Below, one piece after another: positions 25,594 through 35,093 of a stretch of DNA of 61,564 nt (the stretch's first letter is position 1; the number at the start of each line of letters is the position of its first letter). Source of the stretch: an uncultured SAR116 cluster alpha proteobacterium. Lineage in GTDB: Bacteria; Pseudomonadota; Alphaproteobacteria; Puniceispirillales; Marisalimonadaceae. The notes below the pieces were generated by a model, which saw only the letters and a list, made by a program, of their open reading frames with translations, had not been told where the DNA came from and did no database searches. The DNA lies in NCBI GenBank assembly GCA_902595145.1, contig CACJOU010000009.1:1-61564 (forward strand), in the 5' to 3' direction. A program made the position numbers and the translations under genes.

Positions 25594-27918
25594 ATGTTAT
25601 CTAAATCTTTAGAAGAAACACTTAGACGAGCAATGACAAATGCTTCTTCATTAAAGCATGAGTTTGCAACATTAGAGCATTTGCTTTCTGCTTTGTTAAA
25701 AGATCAAGATGCTATTGAAGTCTTAAAAGCATGTTCAGTGAATGTAAAAATATTAGAAGAAGACATAGACAGATATTTAAAAGAAGAATTGAAAGCAATT
25801 GTTACATCCGATAAAGAAGCAGATACACAGCCAACAGCAGGCTTTCAAAGAGTTGTTCAAAGAGCTGTAATACATACCCAATCCTCAGGAAGAAGCGAAG
25901 CAACAGGAGCAAATATTTTAGTAGCTATGTTTTCTGAAAGAGATTGCTATGCAGTTTATCTACTTCAGAAACAGGATATGAAACGTCTTGATGCAGTAAG
26001 TTTCATAAGTCATGGTTTGGCGAAAGATCCTAACTATTCAAAATCTACTACACCATCTGGAGCTGATAATGAAATTGAAGATGCTGATAATAAAAAATCT
26101 GAAAAAGCTCTAGCTAAATATGCAGTAAATCTAAATGAGAAAGCAGCTGAGGGCAAAGTTGATCCTTTAATAGGCAGACAATCTGAGCTAGATAGAACTA
26201 TTCAGGTTTTATGCAGAAGAACAAAGAATAATCCTTTATTAGTAGGTGACCCTGGTGTAGGAAAAACTGCTATAGCAGAAGGTCTAGCCGATAAAGTTGT
26301 AAATGGCAATGTTCCTGAAGTTTTATTAAATTCAGAAATTTATGCATTAGACATGGGTACTTTGTTAGCAGGTACAAGGTATAGGGGTGATTTTGAAGAA
26401 CGTTTGAAGGCTGTAATGAAAGAGATTGAAAAGAATGAAAATGCAATACTATTTATTGATGAAATTCATACTATAATAGGTGCAGGAGCAACTAGTGGTG
26501 GAGCCATGGATGCATCTAATTTATTAAAACCAGCACTTCAAAATGGGTCATTAAAATGCATAGGTTCAACAACCTATAAAGAATATAGAGGCTATTTTGA
26601 TAAAGATAGAGCCTTAGTGAGGCGTTTTCAAAAAATTGACGTTTCAGAGCCAAATGTTGAAGATACTGTAAAAATTTTAATGGGTTTAAAATCACGATAT
26701 GAAAAATATCATAACTTAAAATTTACAAATAATGCCATTAAAACTGCTGTTGAGCTATCTGCTAGATACATAAATGATAGAAAGTTACCTGACAAAGCTA
26801 TTGACGTAATTGATGAGACTGCTGCAGCTCAAATGTTAAAAAACAAATCAAAAAGAAAGAAAATTATTGGTAAAGCTGAGATTGAAGATACTATTGCATT
26901 AATTGCAAGGATACCACCTAGAAATGTTTCTACAGACGATAGAAAAGCGCTTTCTAAGTTAGAAGACGATTTAAAAAGAATGGTTTATGGACAGGACAAA
27001 GCAGTGTCTGAGTTAGTATCAAGTATAAAATTATCTAGAGCAGGTTTAAGGGAAGGTGAAAAACCGGTAGGCTGTTATTTATTTTCTGGCCCAACGGGTG
27101 TTGGAAAAACTGAAGTTGCTAAACAATTAGCTGAAGCTACTGGAGTTAAGCTCATAAGGTTCGATATGTCAGAATATATGGAAAGACATACTGTATCAAG
27201 ATTAATTGGAGCTCCTCCAGGTTATGTTGGTTTTGATCAAGGTGGTCTTTTAACTGATGCTGTCGATCAAAATCCTCATTCTGTATTATTATTAGACGAG
27301 ATTGAAAAAGCGCACCCAGATTTATTTAACTTACTTCTTCAAGTAATGGATCATGGAAAATTAACAGATAATAATGGTAAATCTGTAGATTTTAGAAATA
27401 CGATTTTAATTATGACTACAAATGCAGGAGCACAAGAGCTCTCAAAAGCAGCGATAGGATTTAAGCAAGAAAATCGTGAAGGTGCGGATAGCGAAGCAAT
27501 TGACAAATTATTTGCACCAGAATTTCGAAATAGATTAGATGCCATAATTCCTTTTGGATACTTACCATTAGAAGTTGTTAGAATGGTTGTTGACAAATTT
27601 ATAATGCAATTAGAAGCGCAATTATCTGAAAAAAGTGTATCTGTTGTATTAACTGATAAAGCTAGAGACTGGCTGGCAACAAAGGGTTACGATAAAACCT
27701 TCGGTGCCAGACCTCTAGGAAGAGTAATTCAAGAGCATATAAAAAAGCCTTTGGCCGAAGAACTTTTATTTGGAAGATTAGTTGATGGTGGAGTTGTTTA
27801 TGTTGATTTATCAAAAGATAAATTAACATTGAAAACAGAAGGTTCAGCTTCTAAAGACAAAAAAAAGAAGACAATAGGTCCAAAAAATAAAAGTAATGGT
27901 GCTACGGAATTAACTTAA
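25594..27918 (+). CDS. clpA: ATP-dependent Clp protease ATPase subunit ClpA
   Basis: A 774-aa AAA+ unfoldase with two nucleotide-binding domains: Walker A GDPGVGKT at 218-225 and GPTGVGKT at 499-506, with LFIDEIHT and LLLDEIEKAHPD as Walker B/DE segments. The N-domain (1 to about 145) is of the ClpA type that docks ClpS. There is no long ClpB-like middle domain. A Lys-rich tail (KDKKKKTIGPKNK) ends the chain. It works with ClpP, which is not in the window. Its last codons overlap the convergent FemAB-like gene by 4 bp. Confidence 0.97.
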   Translation: MLSKSLEETLRRAMTNASSLKHEFATLEHLLSALLKDQDAIEVLKACSVNVKILEEDIDRYLKEELKAIVTSDKEADTQPTAGFQRVVQRAVIHTQSSGRSEATGANILVAMFSERDCYAVYLLQKQDMKRLDAVSFISHGLAKDPNYSKSTTPSGADNEIEDADNKKSEKALAKYAVNLNEKAAEGKVDPLIGRQSELDRTIQVLCRRTKNNPLLVGDPGVGKTAIAEGLADKVVNGNVPEVLLNSEIYALDMGTLLAGTRYRGDFEERLKAVMKEIEKNENAILFIDEIHTIIGAGATSGGAMDASNLLKPALQNGSLKCIGSTTYKEYRGYFDKDRALVRRFQKIDVSEPNVEDTVKILMGLKSRYEKYHNLKFTNNAIKTAVELSARYINDRKLPDKAIDVIDETAAAQMLKNKSKRKKIIGKAEIEDTIALIARIPPRNVSTDDRKALSKLEDDLKRMVYGQDKAVSELVSSIKLSRAGLREGEKPVGCYLFSGPTGVGKTEVAKQLAEATGVKLIRFDMSEYMERHTVSRLIGAPPGYVGFDQGGLLTDAVDQNPHSVLLLDEIEKAHPDLFNLLLQVMDHGKLTDNNGKSVDFRNTILIMTTNAGAQELSKAAIGFKQENREGADSEAIDKLFAPEFRNRLDAIIPFGYLPLEVVRMVVDKFIMQLEAQLSEKSVSVVLTDKARDWLATKGYDKTFGARPLGRVIQEHIKKPLAEELLFGRLVDGGVVYVDLSKDKLTLKTEGSASKDKKKKTIGPKNKSNGATELT

Positions 27919-29057
27919 ATATTTGAGTATGGAGAATTTTCTGTATTAATAAATTTTATTTGTTTGTTAATTTCTATTTCTTCTAATTTAGTAAAATTTT
28001 TAATGGCTTTTGCAAAAGAATCATTTAACACAAAATGATTACTATAAGTTGGTTTTGCAATATACCCTCTTTGTATTTTGTGATGACCTTGTGCACCTGC
28101 TTCAACTATTTTGATGTTTTTTTCAATTGCATATTCAATCGCTTGGTAATAACAAAGTTCAAAATGTAAAAAAGGAATATTTACAATAGAACCCCAATTT
28201 CTTCCATAAAGAGTATTATTACTAATAAAGTTCAAAGCGCCAGCGACAACTTTTTCGTCTTGTTTAGCTATAATTAATAAAATATCGTTTTTCATTGTAT
28301 TATTTAGCAACTGGAAGAATTCTCTAGTTAAATATGCGCCTCCCCATTTTTTATCTACTGTGTTTAAATAAAAATTATAAAAAGAATCCCATATTTCATC
28401 GTTTAGTTGTTCACCAGTTAATTTTTCAATAACTAAGTTTGTATTTTTAATTTTTTTTCTTTCATTTCTGATTGCTTTTCTTTTTGAACTCTTCAGTTCA
28501 TTTAAAAAGTCGTCAAATGTTTTATAATTATTGTTATGCCAGTGGAATTGTAATCCCGTTCTTCTTATCCAATTATTGTTTTGCAATCTTCTATTAAAGT
28601 CATCTGTAGTAAAGTTAATATGTGCTGAACTCAATTTGTTGTCTCTGACAATCGATTCATATGTATTTATTATTAATTCAAAGATTTTTTTATGGTCTGT
28701 ATTTTCAGGGTTGATCATAATCCTTGGACCAGTTGCAGGTGTAAAAGGGATTGCGCAAATTAGTTTGGGATAATATTGTCCACCAGCATTTTCAAAAGCA
28801 TTTGCCCAAGAATGGTCAAAAATATATTCACCGTATGAGTGCATTTTTAAATAATTTGGGGAAACCCCTATTATTTCCTGATTTGTATTTTTAATTATTA
28901 TGTGTTGAGGATTCCAGCCTGTTGATGAATGAACTGATTTTGAAACTTCCAAAGAATTCAAAAAATCATAAGATGTAAATGGATGATTATAAGTATTTAG
29001 ATTATTCCAATCACTTTTATCTATATCTGATAATTTGGATATTAACTCAACTCTCAT
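27915..29057 (-). CDS. FemAB/GNAT-like protein of the DUF482 type
   Basis: A 380-aa protein counted from the ATG at 29057; the TTG at 29063 is also in frame. The sequence resembles the DUF482/FemAB-like group of GNAT-fold proteins: blocks such as NHPFTSYDFLNSLE near the N-terminus, SSKRKAIRNERKKIKN in the middle, FYLNTVDKKWGGAYLT, and VEAGAQGHHKIQRGYIAKPTYSNH in the C-terminal domain. The name FemAB recalls aminoacyl-transferases that build peptidoglycan bridges, but no activity is established for this subgroup. It overlaps clpA by 4 bp at its 3' end and is downstream of ridA by 28 nt. Confidence 0.8.
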   Translation of the reverse strand: MRVELISKLSDIDKSDWNNLNTYNHPFTSYDFLNSLEVSKSVHSSTGWNPQHIIIKNTNQEIIGVSPNYLKMHSYGEYIFDHSWANAFENAGGQYYPKLICAIPFTPATGPRIMINPENTDHKKIFELIINTYESIVRDNKLSSAHINFTTDDFNRRLQNNNWIRRTGLQFHWHNNNYKTFDDFLNELKSSKRKAIRNERKKIKNTNLVIEKLTGEQLNDEIWDSFYNFYLNTVDKKWGGAYLTREFFQLLNNTMKNDILLIIAKQDEKVVAGALNFISNNTLYGRNWGSIVNIPFLHFELCYYQAIEYAIEKNIKIVEAGAQGHHKIQRGYIAKPTYSNHFVLNDSFAKAIKNFTKLEEIEINKQIKFINTENSPYSNI

Positions 29058-29084
29058 TATCAAAGGGTTTTAAGAAAATATAAT

Positions 29085-29555
29085 TTAATTTTCAATCTCA
29101 AAAATACCTTCGATTTCTACTGGGACATTTCTTGGAAGCGCTGTTGCACCAACTGCAAATCTAGCGTGTTTCCCTTGTTCTCCAAAAATTTTAACGAATA
29201 AATCTGATGCTCCGTTTATTATCTTAGGTTGATCAGTAAAGTCTGGTGTAGAGGCTACAAATCCACCCAATTTAACAACTCTTTTGACTTTATTTAGATC
29301 ACCATTGCAAGCTTCCTTTAATTGGCTTAGCAAAGACATTGCGCAAGCTTCAGCCATTTGAATTCCTTCTTCAACAGATACATTATCTCCAATTTTCCCT
29401 TTTATAGTTAATTCTCCATTAATAAAAGGTAATTGTCCTGATATGAAAACTAAGTTATTTGATATTACGTATGGAATGTAACTTCCTGCTGGAGCACTAG
29501 CATTTTCAATATCTATATTTAATTCTTCTAATCGCTTATTAATATCTTTAGTCAT
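29085..29555 (-). CDS. ridA: RidA/YjgF-family reactive-imine deaminase-like protein
   Basis: A 156-aa protein of the trimeric RidA fold: N-terminal LNIDIENASAPAGSYIPYV, LVFISGQLPFINGE, then SLLSQLKEACNGDLNKVKRVVKLGGFVAS, and GEQGKHARFAVGATALPRNVPVEIEGIF. RidA hydrolyses 2-aminoacrylate and related imines released by PLP enzymes. At 156 aa it is longer than E. coli RidA (about 128), in keeping with a second common proteobacterial subgroup, whose activity is less certain. It is transcribed in the same direction as nrdJ, 14 nt downstream of it. Confidence 0.9.
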   Translation of the reverse strand: MTKDINKRLEELNIDIENASAPAGSYIPYVISNNLVFISGQLPFINGELTIKGKIGDNVSVEEGIQMAEACAMSLLSQLKEACNGDLNKVKRVVKLGGFVASTPDFTDQPKIINGASDLFVKIFGEQGKHARFAVGATALPRNVPVEIEGIFEIEN

Positions 29556-29569
29556 TTTAAACCCCTAAT

Positions 29570-32500
29570 TTAAGAACAACCAGAAGTAGCACCACATGTA
29601 TTACACTTCATACATGTACCATTTCTAACTAGAGTAAAGTTTCCACACTCTCCACAAGCTTCCCCTTCATAGCCTTTGATTTTAGCTTCTATTTCTTGAG
29701 AAAGACTTGGAGCCTTTGTTTCATCAATAGTAATAGTAGTATCATTATTATCTGATAATTCTACGTCTTGATCTTTTAGGGAAGTGGTTTGTGGCATTAC
29801 TGAAATGTTATTTGAACCTCCAGACACGACTTTTAATTCTCTTCTTACAAAGCCTCGACTAGCTACTTTTTCTGAGAATAACGCTTTGTTATCACCTGAG
29901 CCAGTAGTGCTTGAAACTAGATCGTCTGGTCCTACATGACCAAGATCGTTTCGATCCAAATAAGATATAGCCAATTCTCTAAAAATATAATCAAGGATTG
30001 AAGTTGACATTTTAATAGTATCATTTCCAGTTACCATTCCTTGAGGTTCAAAGCGTGTAAAAGTATAAGCTTCAACAAATTCTTCTAGAGGGACGCCGTA
30101 TTGCAAACCAATTGACACTGCAATAGCAAAGTTATTCATTAAAGATCTAAAAGCTGCACCTTCTTTATGCATATCAATGAAAATCTCGCCTAATTTCCCA
30201 TTTTCATATTCACCAGTTCTAAGATATACTTTGTGACCACCTACCATTGCTTTCTGTGTATATCCTTTCCTTCTGTGTGGTAGTTTTTCACGTTCTGCCC
30301 TAACAACTCTCTCAACTATTTTTTCAACAACTTCACTGGTTCGTTTTGTGATATCTTGTTCGATTGTTGTATTATCTTCGTCGATGTCATCGTCATTTAG
30401 AAGTGCTGAGTTAAGTGGTTGGCTTAATTTAGATCCATCTCTATAAAGTGCATTAGCTTTAATTCCCAATTTCCATGACAACATATAAGCATCACTACAA
30501 TCATCTATAGAAGCATCATTGGGCATGTTTATAGTTTTAGATATAGCTCCAGAGATAAAAGATTGTGCTGCTGCCATCATTTTAATATGACTTTCAACGG
30601 ACAGGAATCTCTTACCTATTCGTCCACACACGTTTGCACAATCAAATACTGCAAGGTGTTTTTTATTCAAATGAGGAGCGCCTTCAAGAGTCATAGCACC
30701 ACAAACGTGAATATTCGCAACTTCTATTTCTTCTTGGGTAAAACCTAAAAACTCCAACATATTGAAACTAAAATCATTCAATTGTTCAGAAGAAATACCT
30801 AATGTATTTTTACAAAATTCTTCTCCCAGGGTAAATTGATTAAATACAAATTTAATGTCAAAAGCTGATTCTAAAGAGGCTTCAATTAATTTTATTTCTC
30901 TATCAGTAAAACCTTTTGAAATTAACGCATTGTGACTTATTGCTTGACATTCTTTTAGACTGCCAGCACCAACAGCATATTTTTGCATGTCGTTAATTTG
31001 GTCTGTATCATAACCCAAATGAGCAAGTGCTTCAGGAACGACACGATTTATAATTTTAAAATATCCACCACCCGCTAATTTCTTAAATTTTACCATTGCG
31101 AAATCAGGTTCAATACCAGTAGTATCACAATCCATTACTAATCCAATTGTACCAGTTGGAGCTATTACTGTAGCTTGAGCGTTTCTATAGCCATTTTTTT
31201 CACCTAAAGAGAGTGCTTTAGCCCATGCATCTTTGGCAGCTGATATTAGGTTTTGATCAGGGCAATCCTCAGACATCAAAGGAACTGGATTTATAGAAAG
31301 GTCTTCATAACCTCGTGTTTTACCCTCTGATGCTCTTTTGTGATTCCTTATAACCTTTAACATGCTATTTGCATTTTCTTTATATTTAGGAAATGGTCCT
31401 AATTCACCAGCGATTTCTGCTGATGTTGCGTATGATATTCCAGTCATTATTGATGTAAGAGCAGCGCATATAGATCTTCCTTGGTCACTGTCATAAGGGA
31501 TACCCCAAGACATTAGTAAGCCACCAATATTTGCGTAACCTAGTCCAAGTGTTCTATATTGATAAGATCTCTGTGCAATTTCCTTTGAAGGAAATTGTGC
31601 CATCATTACGGAAATTTCAAGGGTTAATGTCCACAATCTAGTTGTATACTCATATGCTTTAATATCAAATGAGGCGTCATCCTTCTTAAATTGTAATAAA
31701 TTTATTGATGCCAAATTACAGGCAGTGTCATCAATAAACATATATTCAGAGCAAGGGTTAGACGCATTAATTCTACCAGCATTAGGGCAAGTATGCCATT
31801 CGTTAATGGTAGTGTCATATTGCAAACCAGGATCTGCACAAGCCCAAGCAGCTTCAGAAATCTTAGACCACAATTCTTTTGCATCTACTGTTTTATGAAC
31901 ACCACCGTCAGTTCTCCTTTTTAGATCCCATTTACCATTTTGAGATACTTTTTCTAAAAATTCGTTACTAACTCTTACTGAGTTATTTGAATTCTGCCCA
32001 GATACAGTTAAGTAAGCTTCGCTATCCCAATCTGTATCGTAAGTTTGGAATTCAATTTCTTTAAATCCTTGGCCGGCAAATTGAATTACTCTTTGTATGT
32101 AATTTTCAGGTATCATTACTGCACGGCAATTTAATATTGCTTTTTTAAGCTCGTTATTAGCTTTTGGATTTAACCTGTCTTTGTCATTATAATGTTCTAA
32201 ATTACAAGCATCCATGACGGATTTTAAATTTTTCGCAGTTAGTTTTGAGCCAGCTACCAGCGCGGCAACTTTTTGTTCTTCAACGACTTTCCAGTTTATA
32301 TATTCTTCTATATCAGGATGATCTATATCAACTGTGACCATTTTTGCAGCTCTTCTCGTAGTACCACCAGATTTGATTGCTCCAGCAGCTCTATCACCTA
32401 TTCTTAAAAAACTCATCATTCCTGAAGATCTTCCACCACCGGATAAACCTTCAGTACTGCCTCTTAATTTAGAAAAATTGGATCCTGTTCCAGAACCATA

Positions 32501-33178
32501 TTTGAATAACCTGGCCTCTCTAACCCAAAGATCCATTATCCCACCTTCATTAACAAGGTCATCTGCTACAGATTGAATGAAACAAGCGTGAGGTTGTGGA
32601 TGTTCATATGAGGATTGAGATTTAACAAGTTTTTTTGTTTTGAAGTCAACATAGTAGTGACCTTGACTAGGACCATCTATACCATAAGCCCAGTGCAAGC
32701 CTGTATTAAACCATTGTGGTGAGTTTGGAGCACACATTTGTGCGGCTAGCATAAATCTCATTTCATCAAAGTAAGTCTTTGCATCATCTTCAGTTGTAAA
32801 ATAATTACCCTTCCATCCCCAGTATGTCCACGTACCAGCAAGTCTGTTAAACACTTGTTTTGCTGATTCTTCGCCTTTGTATCTTTGATCTTCTGGTAAC
32901 TTATCTAATTTTGATTTATCTGGTTCTGAACGCCATAACCAATTTGGTACATTTTCTTCTTTTACTTTTTTGAGATATACTGGGACACCTGCTTTGCGAA
33001 AATATTTTTGTGCAATAATATCTGCGGCAACCTGAGAATAGTTAGCAGGCACTTCAATATTAGGCGCACTAAATACTACAGTACCATCGGGATTTTTAAT
33101 TTCACTGGTAGTAGTTTTAAATTCCATACCTACATATGCATCATTTCCTTTTTTTGTAAATTGTCTTTCAAATTTCAT
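29570..33178 (-). CDS. nrdJ: Adenosylcobalamin-dependent ribonucleoside-diphosphate reductase (class II)
   Basis: A 1202-aa class II ribonucleotide reductase that makes deoxynucleotides with adenosyl-B12, needing neither oxygen nor a separate radical subunit. Visible blocks are [47 protein letters not shown] with the active-site Cys region, and [21 protein letters not shown]. The C-terminus carries six closely spaced cysteines (CGEC...CMKCNTCG...GCS), a probable zinc or redox tail. The leader upstream holds two consensus DnaA boxes; no B12 riboswitch is evident. Confidence 0.97.
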   Translation of the reverse strand: MKFERQFTKKGNDAYVGMEFKTTTSEIKNPDGTVVFSAPNIEVPANYSQVAADIIAQKYFRKAGVPVYLKKVKEENVPNWLWRSEPDKSKLDKLPEDQRYKGEESAKQVFNRLAGTWTYWGWKGNYFTTEDDAKTYFDEMRFMLAAQMCAPNSPQWFNTGLHWAYGIDGPSQGHYYVDFKTKKLVKSQSSYEHPQPHACFIQSVADDLVNEGGIMDLWVREARLFKYGSGTGSNFSKLRGSTEGLSGGGRSSGMMSFLRIGDRAAGAIKSGGTTRRAAKMVTVDIDHPDIEEYINWKVVEEQKVAALVAGSKLTAKNLKSVMDACNLEHYNDKDRLNPKANNELKKAILNCRAVMIPENYIQRVIQFAGQGFKEIEFQTYDTDWDSEAYLTVSGQNSNNSVRVSNEFLEKVSQNGKWDLKRRTDGGVHKTVDAKELWSKISEAAWACADPGLQYDTTINEWHTCPNAGRINASNPCSEYMFIDDTACNLASINLLQFKKDDASFDIKAYEYTTRLWTLTLEISVMMAQFPSKEIAQRSYQYRTLGLGYANIGGLLMSWGIPYDSDQGRSICAALTSIMTGISYATSAEIAGELGPFPKYKENANSMLKVIRNHKRASEGKTRGYEDLSINPVPLMSEDCPDQNLISAAKDAWAKALSLGEKNGYRNAQATVIAPTGTIGLVMDCDTTGIEPDFAMVKFKKLAGGGYFKIINRVVPEALAHLGYDTDQINDMQKYAVGAGSLKECQAISHNALISKGFTDREIKLIEASLESAFDIKFVFNQFTLGEEFCKNTLGISSEQLNDFSFNMLEFLGFTQEEIEVANIHVCGAMTLEGAPHLNKKHLAVFDCANVCGRIGKRFLSVESHIKMMAAAQSFISGAISKTINMPNDASIDDCSDAYMLSWKLGIKANALYRDGSKLSQPLNSALLNDDDIDEDNTTIEQDITKRTSEVVEKIVERVVRAEREKLPHRRKGYTQKAMVGGHKVYLRTGEYENGKLGEIFIDMHKEGAAFRSLMNNFAIAVSIGLQYGVPLEEFVEAYTFTRFEPQGMVTGNDTIKMSTSILDYIFRELAISYLDRNDLGHVGPDDLVSSTTGSGDNKALFSEKVASRGFVRRELKVVSGGSNNISVMPQTTSLKDQDVELSDNNDTTITIDETKAPSLSQEIEAKIKGYEGEACGECGNFTLVRNGTCMKCNTCGATSGCS

Positions 33179-33245
33179 CTTTTTCCCTTTTTACAATAAA
33201 GAAAACAATACTCAGAATCTGTTCTTACATTTTTAAAAAACTACC

Positions 33246-33254
33246 TGTGGATAA
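33246..33254 (-). promoter_or_regulatory. Consensus DnaA box (1 of 2)
   Basis: TGTGGATAA on the plus strand is TTATCCACA on the minus strand, an exact DnaA box. It lies in the loop of the AACTACC/GGTAGTT inverted repeat, 68 bp upstream of nrdJ. Confidence 0.6.
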
Positions 33255-33353
33255 CTTGCTGTTTGGTAGTTAATTTAAAAAATTTATTTCAATAAAGCGT
33301 TGTTTTTCCTTAATTTAATCTTTGTTTTATGAATTTTTGTTACTACGGTAGCC

Positions 33354-33362
33354 TGTGGATAA
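33354..33362 (-). promoter_or_regulatory. Consensus DnaA box (2 of 2)
   Basis: A second exact TTATCCACA on the minus strand, same orientation as the first and 108 bp away. No other perfect copy was noticed in the window. Confidence 0.6.
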
Positions 33363-33543
33363 GCACAAGATATAGTAATAACGAAAGTTTAAAGTACATG
33401 ATTTAGTATGCATTCGTAAAGTACATAATTCACTTTTTTTTACTTTTTTTTTTAACTCATTAATTTTACTTACTTTTTAAGTGTCAAAAAAATTTATTAA
33501 AAATAAAATTGATAATGCTGATTTATTATTTTTATAAATGAGA

Positions 33544-33549
33544 TATAAT
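33544..33549 (+). promoter_or_regulatory. Likely -10 box of the mlaD promoter
   Basis: A perfect TATAAT 33 nt before the mlaD ATG. The best -35 candidate (TTTATT, 33522-33527) is poor, so only the -10 box is called. Confidence 0.35.
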
Positions 33550-33581
33550 ATTGGTAAATAATCTGACTAGGAAAATTAAAT

Positions 33582-34022
33582 ATGAGATACAGTTCTATTG
33601 AAATTTTGATGGGGGCAGTCGTTTTAGTAACAGCGATATTTTTTTTAATATTAGGTATGCAATCGATTGATAAGAATCAAACTGACGGCTATAATATATC
33701 TCTTATATTTGGTTCTTCAGCAGGTTTGAAAAATGGTGATGATGTAAAAATATCAGGTATAAATGTAGGAAAGATTACTAAATTGGATCTTGATCTGGCC
33801 GATTACAATGCCAAAATCTATATCAAGCTCAATAACGAAATAAAGATACCAGATGACTCGCAAGCAAGAATTACATCTTCTTCTCTTTTAGGAGGTAATT
33901 TTTTGGATATTATACCTGGCTCATCTGAAACATATCTAAAACCAGATGATATTATATATGATACTACTGACGCTGTAAGCTTTACAGATTTACTAGGGAA
34001 AGTTGTATTTTCAAAAGAGTAA
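33582..34022 (+). CDS. mlaD: MlaD/MCE-family lipid-binding protein
   Basis: A 146-aa protein with one N-terminal membrane anchor (about 8-26) and a single MCE domain (GSSAGLKNGDDVKISGINVGKI, ARITSSSLLGGNFLDIIPG). In MlaD this domain forms a hexameric ring that carries phospholipids between inner and outer membrane with the MlaFEB ABC transporter. The C-terminus is short (TTDAVSFTDLLGKVVFSKE). AGGA lies 8 nt before the ATG. No mlaE or mlaF gene is nearby; in Alphaproteobacteria mlaD is often found apart from them, in this neighbourhood. Confidence 0.92.
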   Translation: MRYSSIEILMGAVVLVTAIFFLILGMQSIDKNQTDGYNISLIFGSSAGLKNGDDVKISGINVGKITKLDLDLADYNAKIYIKLNNEIKIPDDSQARITSSSLLGGNFLDIIPGSSETYLKPDDIIYDTTDAVSFTDLLGKVVFSKE

Positions 34023-34053
34023 CAAATATCTAAATATCACCTAGGTTATAATA

Positions 34054-34485
34054 ATGCGACTTTTAGAAATTTTTATCATAATAATTTTCTTATCACTTTC
34101 AAAAACTATATTTGCTTCACAATGGATTGAAGGCAATAGATTAGTAATCCAAGGTTTGGACAAAATTACAGCCCGAATAAAGACTTTTGAAGTTGATGTA
34201 GCCAAGACTTATAAATTTGGGGTATTAGATATTTTCGTTGAAAGGTGTGTTTTTTCAAAACCTATTTTTAAACCTGAATCATTAGCATATATTAGAATAA
34301 AAGATAATTCTGATAGATTGTCAGAAGTTAAGTTTAAGGGGTGGATGTTTGCTTCTAGTCCTGCTCTAAATGCTCTAGAAAACTCAGTTTATGACATTTC
34401 TATTCTTGCTTGCAAAAAGGATGATAAACAATTAGAGAAATCAACATCTGTTTCACCAAAAGACAAAATGTCTACTTCTAATTGA
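34054..34485 (+). CDS. DUF2155 family periplasmic protein
   Basis: A 143-aa protein with a signal peptide (1 to about 22, ending TIFAS). The mature part follows the alphaproteobacterial DUF2155 pattern: RLVIQGLDKITARIKTFEVD, KFGVLDIFVERC and KFKGWMFASSPALNALENSV followed by YDISILAC, with a Cys pair that could form a disulfide. Function is unknown. The last 97 bp overlap the convergent aat gene, and the polar tail beyond the conserved part (SVSPKDKMSTSN) is the part encoded there. Confidence 0.85.
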   Translation: MRLLEIFIIIIFLSLSKTIFASQWIEGNRLVIQGLDKITARIKTFEVDVAKTYKFGVLDIFVERCVFSKPIFKPESLAYIRIKDNSDRLSEVKFKGWMFASSPALNALENSVYDISILACKKDDKQLEKSTSVSPKDKMSTSN

Positions 34486-35063
34486 ATTGCTTTTTGAAGA
34501 TCTTCCTGAAATTCACTTTTACTTATTTCATAAGCCCCAAATTGTAATAAATGGTCATTTAAAAACTGAACATCTAAAATTCTAAAACCTGTTCTCCACA
34601 ATCTTGCTACAAGATTTAATAAAGCTATTTTACTTCCATTTGGTATAGCGCTAAACATAGATTCTGCAAAAAAAACACCTCCTATTGCTAGTCCATATAC
34701 ACCCCCAACCAATTTGTCGTCTTTCCAACATTCTACTGAATGAGCGTATTTCATTTCATACAAAGAAATAAATAAGCTTTCTATTTCTTTGTTTATCCAT
34801 GTTTCAGTTCTGTTGATAGTTGCACATGATTTAATGACATTTGGAAAAGCTTTATTTAAGGTAATTTCAAAAGGTCTTTTTTTTACGATGCGTAGAAGGC
34901 TTTTTGATATATGAAAATCAAAGATTGGAATAACTGCTCTAAATTCTGGATCAACAAAGAAAATCTTCTTATTTGTTCTGCTCTCTGACATTGGAAACAT
35001 ACCGAGCATATAAGCTCTTATAAGCTGGTCTGGAGTAATTATTTTATTATCTTTAGTTCTCAA
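34389..35063 (-). CDS. aat: Leucyl/phenylalanyl-tRNA-protein transferase
   Basis: A 224-aa enzyme that adds Leu or Phe to proteins with N-terminal Lys or Arg, creating substrates for ClpS-ClpAP. Typical parts are TPDQLIRAYMLGMFPM near the N-terminus, VDPEFRAVIPI, HSVECWKDDKLVGGVYGLAIG, FFAESMFS and LDVQFLNDHLLQFGA. The start is TTG at 35063, since no ATG or GTG lies before the conserved region. The last 97 bp overlap the DUF2155 gene on the other strand. Confidence 0.94.
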   Translation of the reverse strand: MRTKDNKIITPDQLIRAYMLGMFPMSESRTNKKIFFVDPEFRAVIPIFDFHISKSLLRIVKKRPFEITLNKAFPNVIKSCATINRTETWINKEIESLFISLYEMKYAHSVECWKDDKLVGGVYGLAIGGVFFAESMFSAIPNGSKIALLNLVARLWRTGFRILDVQFLNDHLLQFGAYEISKSEFQEDLQKAIQLEVDILSFGETDVDFSNCLSSFLQARIEMS

Positions 35064-35093
35064 AAATATATTTTGGGTCGAATGATAAATATT

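Larger units (their letters stand above)
33179..33581. other. Divergent regulatory region between nrdJ and mlaD
   Basis: 403 bp without a gene. It holds a hairpin-like inverted repeat (AACTACC 33239-33245 with GGTAGTT 33265-33271), two DnaA boxes, a 13-bp direct repeat (33391-33403 and 33418-33430), long T-tracts at about 33434-33453, and a TATAAT before mlaD. Confidence 0.6.

Noticed and set aside
33179-33440. Cobalamin riboswitch upstream of nrdJ
   Set aside because: No B12-box-like GCCACTG or matching core was seen on the minus strand; only the short inverted repeat and DnaA boxes.
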